From positions 124,001-188,000 of the forward strand of contig NZ_QPKJ02000002.1 in assembly GCF_003344625.1 (NCBI RefSeq): a stretch of DNA of 64,000 bases, in the 5' to 3' direction. A program made the position numbers and the translations under genes. Positions 49,868-59,643 of the stretch are shown here, piece after piece; the first letter of the stretch is position 1; each line of letters starts with the position of its first letter. Below the pieces are notes generated by a model. That model was not told the DNA's origin. It saw only the letters and a program-made list of their open reading frames with translations, and did no database searches. The DNA is from Solirubrobacter deserti. GTDB taxonomy: Bacteria; Actinomycetota; Thermoleophilia; Solirubrobacterales; Solirubrobacteraceae.

Positions 49868-50905
49868 TCACTCGACGACGAGGGTCCGCAACGCGACGTG
49901 TCCCTCTTCATCGATCACGAAATGCGAATGGCCCTCGTGGTCGATCGCGACGCCCTCGACGCGTCGGATCTCCCCGAAGTGATGAACGCACTCTGCGGTG
50001 AGCCCGGCGCCTTCGCCGGCCACCGTGAAGCGCACGTGCTCGGACGCCGCCTCGCCGCCCTCGGGATGGTCCTCGAGCACGGTCGCGGACTTGTTGGCGG
50101 CGTCGAGGTCGCCGATCACCGCGTCGAAGCTGTGGCCGTCCCGGGTGTCCAGCGCTCGGAAGCCCGCCGGTGCGGCCGCTGAGCCGATGTTCTGGAGGTG
50201 GAACACGCGGCCGGGCTCGGGCAGGGCGTCCGGGTCCTCGAAGAGCGTCTCGGGGTGGAGGATCTCGACGAGCAGCGGGTGGCCCTCGGCCGTGACCGGA
50301 TAGCGCAGGCCGAGCAGCAGCGAGCCCTCGGCCGTGAACTCCATCGCCTCGACGTTGATCGGCTGGTCCTCGGGCTGGACGCGGCCGGCCCAGCGCTTGT
50401 TCTCCTTCACGCCGATCTTGATCGTCGCGTCGATGTAGCGCTCGCGGGCGAGCTTGCCGAGCGGCAGCAGGGCCGTGCCCCTGAGGGCGTCGTTGACGGC
50501 GCGGTGCAGGCCGAAGCGCAGGCGGGCGATCTCGAGCGTCGGCTTGTCGGCATGGACGAGGTCGTGCTCGGGGATGCGCGCGATCCAGGAGCGGCGGGCG
50601 CTGAGCGGGCCCGTCTTCTTGCCGAACTGGGAGCCGAGCAGGTAGGCGTAGCCGTCGCGCGTGGCGCAGGCCTCGGCGTCCTCGGTCTTGTCGTCGGCCG
50701 TGGAGGGCTCGGTGGGAACGCGGCGCGCCTCCCAGCCCTCATCCAGCGGGCAGTTCTCCTGGTGGATCAGGAGGGCGAGCGCGTCCTCGGCGTGGGCCTC
50801 GTCGAGGACGGTCAGCATGGTGCGGTCGTAGCCGGGGTTGGCGACGTTGATGACGGTGAGGTCGGAGGCCTCGTTGGGCTCCAGGTGAAGGTCGGTCTCG
50901 TGCAC
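49868..50905 (-). CDS. Conserved protein of unknown function (DUF3616-like)
   Basis: A 345-residue cytoplasmic protein from a GTG at 50905. It reads like a beta-rich propeller-type fold: ARPSGYA-type blades are seen in GYAYLLGSQFGKKTGPLSAR near 85, VNDALRGTALLPLGKLARER near 137, INVEAMEFTAEGSLLLGLRY near 182 and VEGVAIDHEGHSHFVIDEEG near 315. The pattern of EAMEF and GVAID repeats recalls DUF3616 proteins. There is no signal peptide. It lies 15 bp from the LysR gene on the same strand and may follow it in one transcript. I do not assign a function. Confidence 0.55.
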   Translation of the reverse strand: MHETDLHLEPNEASDLTVINVANPGYDRTMLTVLDEAHAEDALALLIHQENCPLDEGWEARRVPTEPSTADDKTEDAEACATRDGYAYLLGSQFGKKTGPLSARRSWIARIPEHDLVHADKPTLEIARLRFGLHRAVNDALRGTALLPLGKLARERYIDATIKIGVKENKRWAGRVQPEDQPINVEAMEFTAEGSLLLGLRYPVTAEGHPLLVEILHPETLFEDPDALPEPGRVFHLQNIGSAAAPAGFRALDTRDGHSFDAVIGDLDAANKSATVLEDHPEGGEAASEHVRFTVAGEGAGLTAECVHHFGEIRRVEGVAIDHEGHSHFVIDEEGHVALRTLVVE

Positions 50906-50920
50906 GGGTGGGCGGGACTT

Positions 50921-51817
50921 TCACACACCGGTCGTGGTCAGCGCGTGGCGGACGATCTCGAGCGCGCGCGCGAGCACGGGTGAGGCGTCGTCGTGGCGGT
51001 AGGCGAGGGCGAGCTCGACGCGGGTCGGGTCGCCCGCCAGCGGGCGGTAGACGGCGCCGACGACCGCGAAGCGGGTGACGCTGAGGGGGACCAGGGACAC
51101 GCCGATGCCGGCCGCGACGAAGCTCACGAGCGTGGCGGTCTCGGCCACCTCCAGGGCGACGTTCGGCTTGAAGCCGTGGGCGGCGCACGTCTGCTCGACG
51201 GCGTCGTGCAGGACGGACCGGAAGTGGCTGGGGTAGGCGACGAAGGGCTCGGTCTTGAGCTCTTCGACCGGGACCTCGGTGCGCTCGGCGAGCCGGTGGT
51301 GCTGGGGGAGGACGGCCACCAGCGGCTCGGTGACGACCACCTCGATCGTGAGGTCACGGCGCTTGACGGGCGGGCGCAGCAGGGCGAGGTCGAGCGTGTG
51401 CTCGGTGAGGCCCTGGACCTGGGCGGGCGTGAGGAGCTCGCCGCGCAGGTCGAGCTCGACGCCGGGCAGCTGTTGCCGGAGCGCGGCGGCCAGCGCGGGG
51501 AGGAGGGCGTAGGTGGCCGAGCCGGTGAAGCCGACGGCGAGCTTGCCGACCTCGCCGCGGGCGGCCCGCTGCGCGTCCTCCTTGGCCTGCTCGGCGTCCT
51601 GGAGCAGCGCGCGGGCGCGTTCGAGGAAGACCTCGCCGGCCGGGGCGAGCTCCACCTTGCGCGTCGTGCGGTGCAGCAGCTCCACCCCGAGCTCGGACTC
51701 CAGCCGCCGGATCTGCTGGGACAGTGGCGGCTGGGCCATGTGCAGACGGTCCGCGGCGCGCCCGAAGTGCTTCTCCTCGGCGACGGCGACGAACGCTCTC
51801 AGGTGGCGGAGCTCCAC
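50921..51817 (-). CDS. catR: LysR-type regulator of the phenol/catechol operon (CatR/BenM-like)
   Basis: A 298-residue LysR protein: HTH at about 1-60 (MELRHLRAFVAVAEEKHFGR, then AQPPLSQQIRRLESELGVEL) and an effector domain at about 90-290 (VGFTGSATYALLPALAAALR; VAAGIGVSLVPLSVTRFAVV). The opening AEEKHFGRAADRLHMAQPPL is that of the CatR/BenM/CatM group, which activates catechol operons with cis,cis-muconate as inducer. It is divergent from the HpaB-type gene and most likely controls the six-gene operon. The start is a GTG. Confidence 0.92.
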   Translation of the reverse strand: MELRHLRAFVAVAEEKHFGRAADRLHMAQPPLSQQIRRLESELGVELLHRTTRKVELAPAGEVFLERARALLQDAEQAKEDAQRAARGEVGKLAVGFTGSATYALLPALAAALRQQLPGVELDLRGELLTPAQVQGLTEHTLDLALLRPPVKRRDLTIEVVVTEPLVAVLPQHHRLAERTEVPVEELKTEPFVAYPSHFRSVLHDAVEQTCAAHGFKPNVALEVAETATLVSFVAAGIGVSLVPLSVTRFAVVGAVYRPLAGDPTRVELALAYRHDDASPVLARALEIVRHALTTTGV

Positions 51818-51829
51818 GGGTGCGTAATT

Positions 51830-51858
51830 TGTAACAGTTTTCGTCTCAATCTGTTGCA
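51830..51858. promoter_or_regulatory. LysR-type site in the catechol operon control region
   Basis: TGTAACAG at 51830-51837 and CTGTTGCA at 51851-51858 are inverted with 7 of 8 matches and a 13-bp spacer. The region is AT-rich and lies 13 bp before the lysR start and about 70 bp before the operon start at 51928. A repeated TTCGTCT (51840 and 51861) may be an extra contact site. Binding by the LysR protein is inferred. Confidence 0.5.
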
Positions 51859-51927
51859 GATTCGTCTTGAGGCGTTACTCAATCGTCCGTACCTTCCGGT
51901 CCAAGTTCCCGACCGTGAAGGAGAGAC

Positions 51928-53478
<1,551 letters not shown>

Positions 53479-53480
53479 CC

Positions 53481-54056
53481 ATGCTGTACCCGACCCTGTC
53501 CCAGCGCGGCGGCCGCCTCGCCGCCCCGGCGGCCGCGCCCGCCAACCCGCTCACGGCCCTCTTCGCGGCGCACCGGGCGCCGTGCGTCGTCACCGCGGGC
53601 ACGTTCGACGGCGTGCATTGCGGCCACCGGGCGCTCGTGGCGCAGGCCGCCCGCGAGGCCCGCGCGCGCGGCGTGCGGCTCACCGCGGTGACCTTCACGC
53701 CACGGCCGGACGCGGTGCGCCGTCCGCCCGGGCTGCCGGATCTGTGCTCGCTCCACGAGCGGGTGACGCGGCTCAAGCGGGCAGGCGCGGACGACGTGGT
53801 CGTCGTCCCGTTCAGCCGCGCGCTGATGGGCATGTCGGCGGCGGACTTCGTCGCGCACCTCACCAAGGACCTCGGCATGCAGGCACTGTGCGTGGGCGAG
53901 GACTTCGCGCTCGGTCGCGGGCGCGAGGGCGACGTCCCCGCGCTGCGCGCGCTCGGCGTCGACGTGGTCACCGTCCCGCTCGTGCGCGAGGCGGGGCACG
54001 AGAAGATCAGCTCGAGCGTCCTCCGCGCCCGCTTGGCGGTGGCCCATGCCGCCTGA
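53481..54056 (+). CDS. ribF: Stand-alone FAD synthetase (RibF N-terminal domain only)
   Basis: A 191-residue protein with the FMN adenylyltransferase part of RibF: VVTAGTFDGVHCGHRALVAQ at about 36-55 (T/HxGH nucleotidyl-transfer motif), VTFTPRPDAVRRPP near 70, VGEDFALGRGREGDVPAL near 136 and the ISSSVLRARL motif near 176. The C-terminal riboflavin kinase domain of housekeeping RibF is absent. It starts 2 bp after the hydroxylase stop and overlaps the flavin reductase by 11 bp. It would turn FMN into FAD for the hydroxylase. Confidence 0.92.
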   Translation: MLYPTLSQRGGRLAAPAAAPANPLTALFAAHRAPCVVTAGTFDGVHCGHRALVAQAAREARARGVRLTAVTFTPRPDAVRRPPGLPDLCSLHERVTRLKRAGADDVVVVPFSRALMGMSAADFVAHLTKDLGMQALCVGEDFALGRGREGDVPALRALGVDVVTVPLVREAGHEKISSSVLRARLAVAHAA

Positions 54057-54555
54057 GCTGATGGTCTCCCCGGCCGAGCTGCGGCGCACGTTGGGCCGCT
54101 TCTGCACCGGCGTCACGGTCGTCTCGACCGAGCGCGACGGCGAGGTGCACGCGATGACCGCCAACGCGTTCATGTCGGTGTCGCTGGACCCGCCGCTCGT
54201 GGTGGTGTCGATCGACCACCGGGCGAAGATGCACCGGCTGCTGCCGGACACGCGGCGCTTCGGCGTGTCCGTGCTCGCGTGCGACCAGGAGCGCGTGGCG
54301 TGGCACTTCGCCGGGCGCCCGCTGCCGTCACCGGGCGAGCTGTTCGTCCACGAGCGCGACGTGCCGCTCGTGGCGGGCGCGATCGCGCACGTCGAGTGCG
54401 CGCTGCACGCCTACCACGAGGCGGGCGACCACACGCTCTACCTCGGGCTCGTCGAGCATCTGGACAGCCGGCCGGGCGAGCCGCTGCTGTTCCACCGCGG
54501 CGAGTTCGGCCGCGTCTCGCCCCACGAGGAACCGGGGCCGTCGTGGGGCTGGTAG
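54046..54555 (+). CDS. hpaC: Flavin reductase, HpaC/PheA2 type
   Basis: A 169-residue protein with the FMN_red-domain (flavin reductase-like) signature: LRRTLGRFCTGVTVVSTERD at about 11-30, MTANAFMSVSLDPPLVVVSI at about 37-56, FGVSVLACDQERVAWHFAG near 72 and DHTLYLGLVEHL near 127. It reduces FAD with NAD(P)H and hands FADH2 to the HpaB-type oxygenase. Both the FAD synthetase before it and the cycloisomerase after it overlap it, so the operon is tightly coupled. Confidence 0.93.
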   Translation: MPPELMVSPAELRRTLGRFCTGVTVVSTERDGEVHAMTANAFMSVSLDPPLVVVSIDHRAKMHRLLPDTRRFGVSVLACDQERVAWHFAGRPLPSPGELFVHERDVPLVAGAIAHVECALHAYHEAGDHTLYLGLVEHLDSRPGEPLLFHRGEFGRVSPHEEPGPSWGW

Positions 54556-55670
54556 CGGTCCCGCGCGCGCTGACGACGATCACGCGCGTCGAGGCGATCC
54601 CGTACTCGGTGCCCTACCGGGTGCCGGGCCGGTTCGCCTCGGGCGCGGTCGAGCGTGCGGACAACGTGCTCGTGCGCGTGCACTCCGCGGACGGGCTCGT
54701 CGGCCAGGCCGAGGCGCAGCCGCGCCCGTACACCTACGGCGAGACGCAGGCGACGATCGTCGCGGCCGTGCGCCACCGGCTCGGCCCGGCGCTCGAGGGC
54801 CTGGACCCGCTCGCGACCGAGCTGATCGAGGCGCGCTGCGGCGGCATGCCCGGCGACCGGGTCGCACGCGGGGCGATCGACCTCGCGGTCTGGGATCTCG
54901 TCGGCCAGCTGCTCGGCCAGCCGTGCGCGTTGTTGCTCGGTGGTTACGCGGGCGAGGTTTCGGTTGCACATATGGTCAGCTTCGGAGAGCCTTCCGCGAT
55001 GGCCGAGGAAGCGCTCGCGATGCGCTCCCGTCACGGGATCCGGACGTTCAAGGTCAAGGTCGGGCGCGACGTGGACACCGACGTCGCGGCGGTCACCGCT
55101 GTGCGGGAGGCGCTGCCCGAGGCCGAGCTGTACGTGGACGCCAACCGCGGCTGGGCCTACGACGCCGCGCTGCGCGCCGGCGAAGCGTTCGCCGACCTCG
55201 GCGTCGCGGCGATCGAGGAGCCGCTCGCGCTGGAGGACCGGCGGGGCCGCACGCGCCTCGCCGACCGCTGGCTGGTCCCGTTGGTCGGCGACGAGTCGTG
55301 CATCAGCCTCGCGCACGTCGCGCGGGAGCTCGACGACGGCGCGGTGGGGATGGTCAGCGTGAAGGTCGCGCGCACCGGGTTCACCGAGTCGCGCCGCATC
55401 CTCGGGCTGTGCCTCGGCCGCAGCGTGCCGGCCGTCGTCGGCTCCCAGTACGAGGGCGGGGTCGGCGCACTCGCCACCGTGGCGTTCGCGTCCGCGTTCG
55501 CGGCCACCGCCCGGCGGCCCGCGGAGGCGACGAACTTCCTCGACCTCGCCGACGACCTGCTGGCCGAGCCGCCCACGGTCGTCGACGGCCGCATGGCCCC
55601 GCGCCCCGCGCCGGGCCTCGGCATCGAGATCGACGAGGATCGGCTGGAGCACTACCGGATCGACCGATGA
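54543..55670 (+). CDS. catB: Muconate cycloisomerase
   Basis: A 375-residue enolase-superfamily protein with the muconate lactonizing enzyme residues: K170 and K172 in FKVKVG, metal ligands D199 (YVDANRG), E225 or E226 (IEEPL) and D250 (VGDES), and the acid/base K274 in VSVKVARTG. Substrate loops are in the first 60 residues. It converts cis,cis-muconate to muconolactone. The GTG at 54543 lies inside the flavin reductase gene. Adjacent catC and catA support the assignment over the mandelate racemase-type alternatives. Confidence 0.93.
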   Translation: MGLVAVPRALTTITRVEAIPYSVPYRVPGRFASGAVERADNVLVRVHSADGLVGQAEAQPRPYTYGETQATIVAAVRHRLGPALEGLDPLATELIEARCGGMPGDRVARGAIDLAVWDLVGQLLGQPCALLLGGYAGEVSVAHMVSFGEPSAMAEEALAMRSRHGIRTFKVKVGRDVDTDVAAVTAVREALPEAELYVDANRGWAYDAALRAGEAFADLGVAAIEEPLALEDRRGRTRLADRWLVPLVGDESCISLAHVARELDDGAVGMVSVKVARTGFTESRRILGLCLGRSVPAVVGSQYEGGVGALATVAFASAFAATARRPAEATNFLDLADDLLAEPPTVVDGRMAPRPAPGLGIEIDEDRLEHYRIDR

Positions 55671-55948
55671 GGTTCATGGTCGAGATGACCGTCAACCTGC
55701 CGCCGGGCGACCACTCGGCGCTGCTCGCTCGCGAGCGGGAGTACTCACAGCGGCTGCAGAGAGACGGCCGCTGGGAGCACCTGTGGCGCGTGGCCGGACG
55801 CTACGCGAACGTGAGCATCTTCAACGTCGGCACGCCCGACGAGCTGCACGAGCTGGTCAGCGGCCTGCCGCTGTTTCCCTACATGGACATCCGCGTCACC
55901 GCGCTGGCCGCGCACCCGTCGGCCATCGCCACCGAGGAGGAGAGATGA
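55667..55948 (+). CDS. catC: Muconolactone delta-isomerase
   Basis: A 93-residue protein matching CatC along its whole length: FMVEMTVNLPPGDHSALLAR at the start, LQRDGRWEHLWRVAGRYANV at about 31-50 and LVSGLPLFPYMDIRVTALAA near 64-83. It isomerises muconolactone to 3-oxoadipate enol-lactone. The ATG overlaps the catB stop (ATGA) and its stop overlaps the catA start. Confidence 0.95.
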   Translation: MRFMVEMTVNLPPGDHSALLAREREYSQRLQRDGRWEHLWRVAGRYANVSIFNVGTPDELHELVSGLPLFPYMDIRVTALAAHPSAIATEEER

Positions 55949-56700
55949 ACCGCGCCGAGACCGTCGTGAGCGCCATGCTGGACGCCATCCGTGGCGTGAT
56001 CGTCGAGCACGACGTCACCTACGAGGAGTACGCGATCGCCAAGCAGTGGCTGATGGACGTCGGCGAGGCGGGCGAGTGGCCGCTCTTCCTCGACGTGTTC
56101 GTGGAGACCACGGTCGAGCGCAACGCGTTCCGCGGCCGCGCCGGCAGCGCCGGCACGATCCTCGGCCCGTACCACCTGCCCGACGCGCCCGTGCTGGACG
56201 CGCCGTTCGAGCTACCGCGCCGCCCGGACGAGCAGGGCGAGCCGCTGACCCTGAGCGGCCGCGTCACCGACGCCGAGGGCACGCCCCTCGCCGGCGCCGT
56301 GCTCGACGTCTGGCACGCCGACGCCGAGGGCTTCTACTCGGGCTTTCACCCGGACCTCCCGCCCGGCATCTTCCGCGGCAAGGTCATCGCGGACGCCGAG
56401 GGCCGCTACGAGGTCAACACGATCCTCCCGGCCCCGTACACGATCCCCCACGAAGGCCCGACCGGCGCGATGGTCGCCGCCTGCGAGTGGCACCCGTGGC
56501 GCCCGGCCCACATCCACCTGATCGTCGACGCCCCAGGCCACGAGCCGCTCATCACCCAGCTGTTCTTCGAGGGCTCCGACTACCTCGACGGCGACGTCGC
56601 GGGTGCGGTCAAGGAGGACCTCGTCGTCCGACCGGTGGGCGGCCGCGTGGAGTACGACTTCGCGCTGGCTCCGGCCGAGGTGCCGCTCGCGGCCGCGTGA
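55945..56700 (+). CDS. catA: Catechol 1,2-dioxygenase (intradiol)
   Basis: A 251-residue intradiol dioxygenase. The four iron ligands are in place with the family spacing: Y131 in AEGFYSGF, Y165 in PAPYTIP, and H189 and H191 in RPAHIHL. The N-terminal helical linker (about 1-75) is the dimerisation domain of catechol dioxygenases. It opens catechol to cis,cis-muconate. It is the last gene of the operon (ATGA overlap with catC); the enol-lactone hydrolase and later steps are not in the window. Confidence 0.94.
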   Translation: MNRAETVVSAMLDAIRGVIVEHDVTYEEYAIAKQWLMDVGEAGEWPLFLDVFVETTVERNAFRGRAGSAGTILGPYHLPDAPVLDAPFELPRRPDEQGEPLTLSGRVTDAEGTPLAGAVLDVWHADAEGFYSGFHPDLPPGIFRGKVIADAEGRYEVNTILPAPYTIPHEGPTGAMVAACEWHPWRPAHIHLIVDAPGHEPLITQLFFEGSDYLDGDVAGAVKEDLVVRPVGGRVEYDFALAPAEVPLAAA

Positions 56701-56714
56701 ACGGCGGAGTCCGC

Positions 56715-57482
56715 TCACTCCATCGCTAACTGGTTCGCCTGCGCGCTCATGAGCAGCATGCCGCCGTCCACCACGTACGAGGCGCCCGTCACGTAACCCG
56801 CCTCGGCCGAGCACAGCAGCGCGACCACGTCCGCGACCTCGCGGGCGTCGCCCGGGCGGCCCATCGGGATGCCCGGGCGGTCCTCGCCGCGCGGGTCGGC
56901 GTCCTCGTTGCCGGTCATCTTGGTGGCGATCTCGCCGGGCGCGACGGCGTTCACGGTGATCGCGTGCGAGGCCAGCTCGAGCGCCATGACCTTGGTGAGC
57001 CCGCCGAGGCCGTGCTTGCCGGCGACGTAGCCGGAGGAGCCCTCCAGCGGGACGTGCTCGTGGACCGAGGTGACGTGGACGATGCGGCCGCCGTGGCCGG
57101 CGTCGACCATGCGGCGGGCGGCGCGCTGGCTGCACAGGAACGGGCCGACCAGGGTGAGGGAGAGGACGGTCTGGAACGTGTCCAGGTCCGTCTCCAGGAA
57201 CGGCGTGGAGTGCCCGGCGGCGGCGTTGGCCACGAACGCGTCGAGCCCGCCCAGCGCGTCGGCGAGCTCGTCGATCACGGCGTCGGGGCCGGGGACGGTG
57301 GAGAAGTCGGCTTGGCGGTGCTCGACGCGGGCGCCGTGGCGCGAGAGCTCGGCGACGACCTCGGCGAGGATGTCCTCGTCCGAGTGCCAGGTGAGCCCGA
57401 TGTCGAACCCGCGTTGGGCGAGCGCGACGGCGCACGCGCGGCCGATGCCCGAGTTGCCTCCAGTGACGATTGCGACCGGCAT
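56715..57482 (-). CDS. Short-chain dehydrogenase/reductase
   Basis: A 255-residue SDR: cofactor motif VTGGNSGIGRACAVAL at about 6-21, NAA near residue 89 in FVANAAAG, catalytic Tyr and Lys in GSSGYVAGKHGL near 150, with Ser in VTSVHEH, and the C-terminal YVTGASYVVDGGMLLMSA. Gly-rich loop and D32-like position are not decisive for NAD or NADP. The substrate is unknown. It is convergent with catA, 14 bp apart. Confidence 0.92.
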   Translation of the reverse strand: MPVAIVTGGNSGIGRACAVALAQRGFDIGLTWHSDEDILAEVVAELSRHGARVEHRQADFSTVPGPDAVIDELADALGGLDAFVANAAAGHSTPFLETDLDTFQTVLSLTLVGPFLCSQRAARRMVDAGHGGRIVHVTSVHEHVPLEGSSGYVAGKHGLGGLTKVMALELASHAITVNAVAPGEIATKMTGNEDADPRGEDRPGIPMGRPGDAREVADVVALLCSAEAGYVTGASYVVDGGMLLMSAQANQLAME

Positions 57483-57565
57483 GCCCGCGGGCTACCCACC
57501 GGAGCGCGCGAAGCCGACGCGGGTCCCGGCGCGCGAGCACTCGCCCTCGCGGGTATCCCTCCCGT

Positions 57566-57805
57566 ATGCATTTCACGCCGGCGATCGTGATCGGGCTCGT
57601 CGTGTGCATCGCGGTCGGGGTGATCCCCGCGATCCGGATCCTGATCGCCCAGCGGCCGCGGCCGCACGACCGTGACGAGAGCGGCGGGCGGCACGAGCCG
57701 TGGCTCGTGCCGGGGCCGGACGGGCCGTCGTGGTGGCCGGAGTTCGAGCGCGAGTTCGCGCGCTACGTGGCGACTTCGCCGGGCAGTCCCGAACGACCCG
57801 GTTGA
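57566..57805 (+). CDS. Small single-pass membrane protein
   Basis: A 79-residue protein with one membrane helix at about 4-22 (FTPAIVIGLVVCIAVGVIPA) and a hydrophilic tail with WLVPGPDGPSWWPEFEREFA. A start at 57566 is preferred to earlier ones in the same frame. The tail motif PSWWPEFEREFARYV may bind a partner. Function unknown. Confidence 0.6.
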   Translation: MHFTPAIVIGLVVCIAVGVIPAIRILIAQRPRPHDRDESGGRHEPWLVPGPDGPSWWPEFEREFARYVATSPGSPERPG

Positions 57806-57945
57806 ACGCGTCGGCGTGGCTGAGCGCCACGACTCGTCAATCGCACAAGACATCCGTCGCGTCTCATGAAGCTCTCAGGTACGGTTCAGCACAAGCAGCG
57901 ATGTGCGAATTGGGGCGCGCGTCGCGATTCCCTGGGAGGGGAAGT

Positions 57946-59640
57946 ATGAATCGACGGTGGAAGGTGCTGGCTGTCGCCTGCGTGGCCGCTCTGGCCACGC
58001 CCGCGACCGCGGCGGTGGCCCACGATCCGGAGGAGCTCGGCGGCAGCACGCCGCTCACGGAGCCGTTCGGCCACAAGTTCTGGTTCTGGGCCAACTTCCA
58101 GACCGGCCCGAACGAGTTCAACCCGGCGAACACGCACGTCACGAGCTCCGACATCGCGTTCTGGGGCAACCTGGCGTACGTCGGCGACTACGGCGGGTTC
58201 CGGATCTTCGACATCACGCGGCCGAAGCCCGCACTGGTCAAGGACGTGCGGTGCTACGGCCCACAGGGCGACCCGTCCGTGTTCGACCGCAACGGTGACG
58301 GTTCCGCCGACACGCTGGTGCTGTCGGTCGACTCGCCGCTCACCAGCTCGCAGTGCGGCGCCGGCCCGGCGAGCAAGGACCCGGCCACGGGCCGGTACCC
58401 GGACGGCACGTGGGAGGGCGTCCGCGTCTTCGACGTGTCCAACCCGCGCGACCCGAAGCAGGTCGCGGCCGTCTACCAGGACTGCGGCTCGCACACGAAC
58501 ACGCTGCTGCCCGCGCCGAGCCGCGGCTGGGGCAAGCACGGCCGGGCGAAGTCGATCTACGTCATGAACTCGAGCTACCCGCTCGGCGAGGGCCCGACCT
58601 GCGGTCCGCTCGGCGAGCAGGCCGGTCGCAAGATCAACCACGGCGTGATCCAGATCGTCGAGGTCCCGTTCGACGACCCGTCCAAGGCGAAGGAGCTCAC
58701 CGAGCTGCCGGTCGTCTACCCCGGTGACCCGGACGGCACCTACAAGCCGGTGTCCGAGCACGGCGTCGCCGCGCCGCTGGACAACTTCCTCGGCTGCCAC
58801 GACCTCAGTACGTTCCCGGGCATCGGCCTCGTGGGCGCGGCCTGCGGCGAGCAGGCGCAGGTGTGGCGGATCGATCACCGCACCGGCCTGCCCGACACTG
58901 CCAACCCGAAGTGGGTGCACGACCAGCCCAACGTCGACTTCTGGCACTCGGCGACGTTCAGCTGGGACGGCAAGGTCGCCAACTTCATCGACGAGTCCTT
59001 CGGCGACGGTTGCCCGACGGTGACGACCAAGACCGCCGGCCTGCCCGGCCCGCCGAAGACCTACGCCACCGGCAACATGTTCTTCTTCGAGACCAAGACG
59101 GGCGACCTGCTCTCCGAGTACCGCATCCAGCGCGGCACCAACGACAACATCGGCACCGGACCAGGGCAGTACTGCTCGTCGCACCTCGGCATCCCGGTGC
59201 CGTCGTTCGACCGCTACCTGCTGGTCAACGCGTACTACCGCGGCGGCTCCTCGGTGATCGACTTCAGCGATCCGACGAAGCCGAAGGAGATCGCTTGGGC
59301 CGACCTGAACGGGACGAACACCTGGTCCGCGTACACGTATCCGCGGCGCACGACCCTCACGCGCACGATCCCCGTGTACTCGAACGACGGCCTGAGCCGC
59401 AACTACGGCACGTCGCAGGCCCCCAGCTATCCCGAGGCCGCGTACGGGTTCCAGCGGTTCACCGCGGACGTCGGACGGGTCGGCGTGATCGGCTTCGACC
59501 ACCTCAACCCGCAGCTGCAGGAGAAGGTGATCCCGAACCTGCTGAGCCTGCGCAAGCCACACGGCAAGCCGTGGAAGTACGACGAGGGCCGGCCGGGAGA
59601 CGGGCACCGCAACCGATCGGCCCGCCCCTGGGACAAGTAG
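57946..59640 (+). CDS. Secreted LVIVD-repeat protein
   Basis: A 564-residue protein with signal peptide at about 1-25 (AVAHDPE cleavage region). The mature part is a beta-propeller of the LVIVD type: LAYVGDYGGFRIFDITRPKP at about 77-96, GVRVFDVSNPRDPKQVAAVY near 165 and GGSSVIDFSDPTKPKEIAWA near 440. Conserved Cys pairs and GCHDLSTFP, WHSATFSWDG loops may bind metal. Proteins of this type are secreted in actinobacteria and of unknown role. GGGAGGGG precedes the ATG. Confidence 0.85.
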   Translation: MNRRWKVLAVACVAALATPATAAVAHDPEELGGSTPLTEPFGHKFWFWANFQTGPNEFNPANTHVTSSDIAFWGNLAYVGDYGGFRIFDITRPKPALVKDVRCYGPQGDPSVFDRNGDGSADTLVLSVDSPLTSSQCGAGPASKDPATGRYPDGTWEGVRVFDVSNPRDPKQVAAVYQDCGSHTNTLLPAPSRGWGKHGRAKSIYVMNSSYPLGEGPTCGPLGEQAGRKINHGVIQIVEVPFDDPSKAKELTELPVVYPGDPDGTYKPVSEHGVAAPLDNFLGCHDLSTFPGIGLVGAACGEQAQVWRIDHRTGLPDTANPKWVHDQPNVDFWHSATFSWDGKVANFIDESFGDGCPTVTTKTAGLPGPPKTYATGNMFFFETKTGDLLSEYRIQRGTNDNIGTGPGQYCSSHLGIPVPSFDRYLLVNAYYRGGSSVIDFSDPTKPKEIAWADLNGTNTWSAYTYPRRTTLTRTIPVYSNDGLSRNYGTSQAPSYPEAAYGFQRFTADVGRVGVIGFDHLNPQLQEKVIPNLLSLRKPHGKPWKYDEGRPGDGHRNRSARPWDK

Positions 59641-59643
59641 CGA

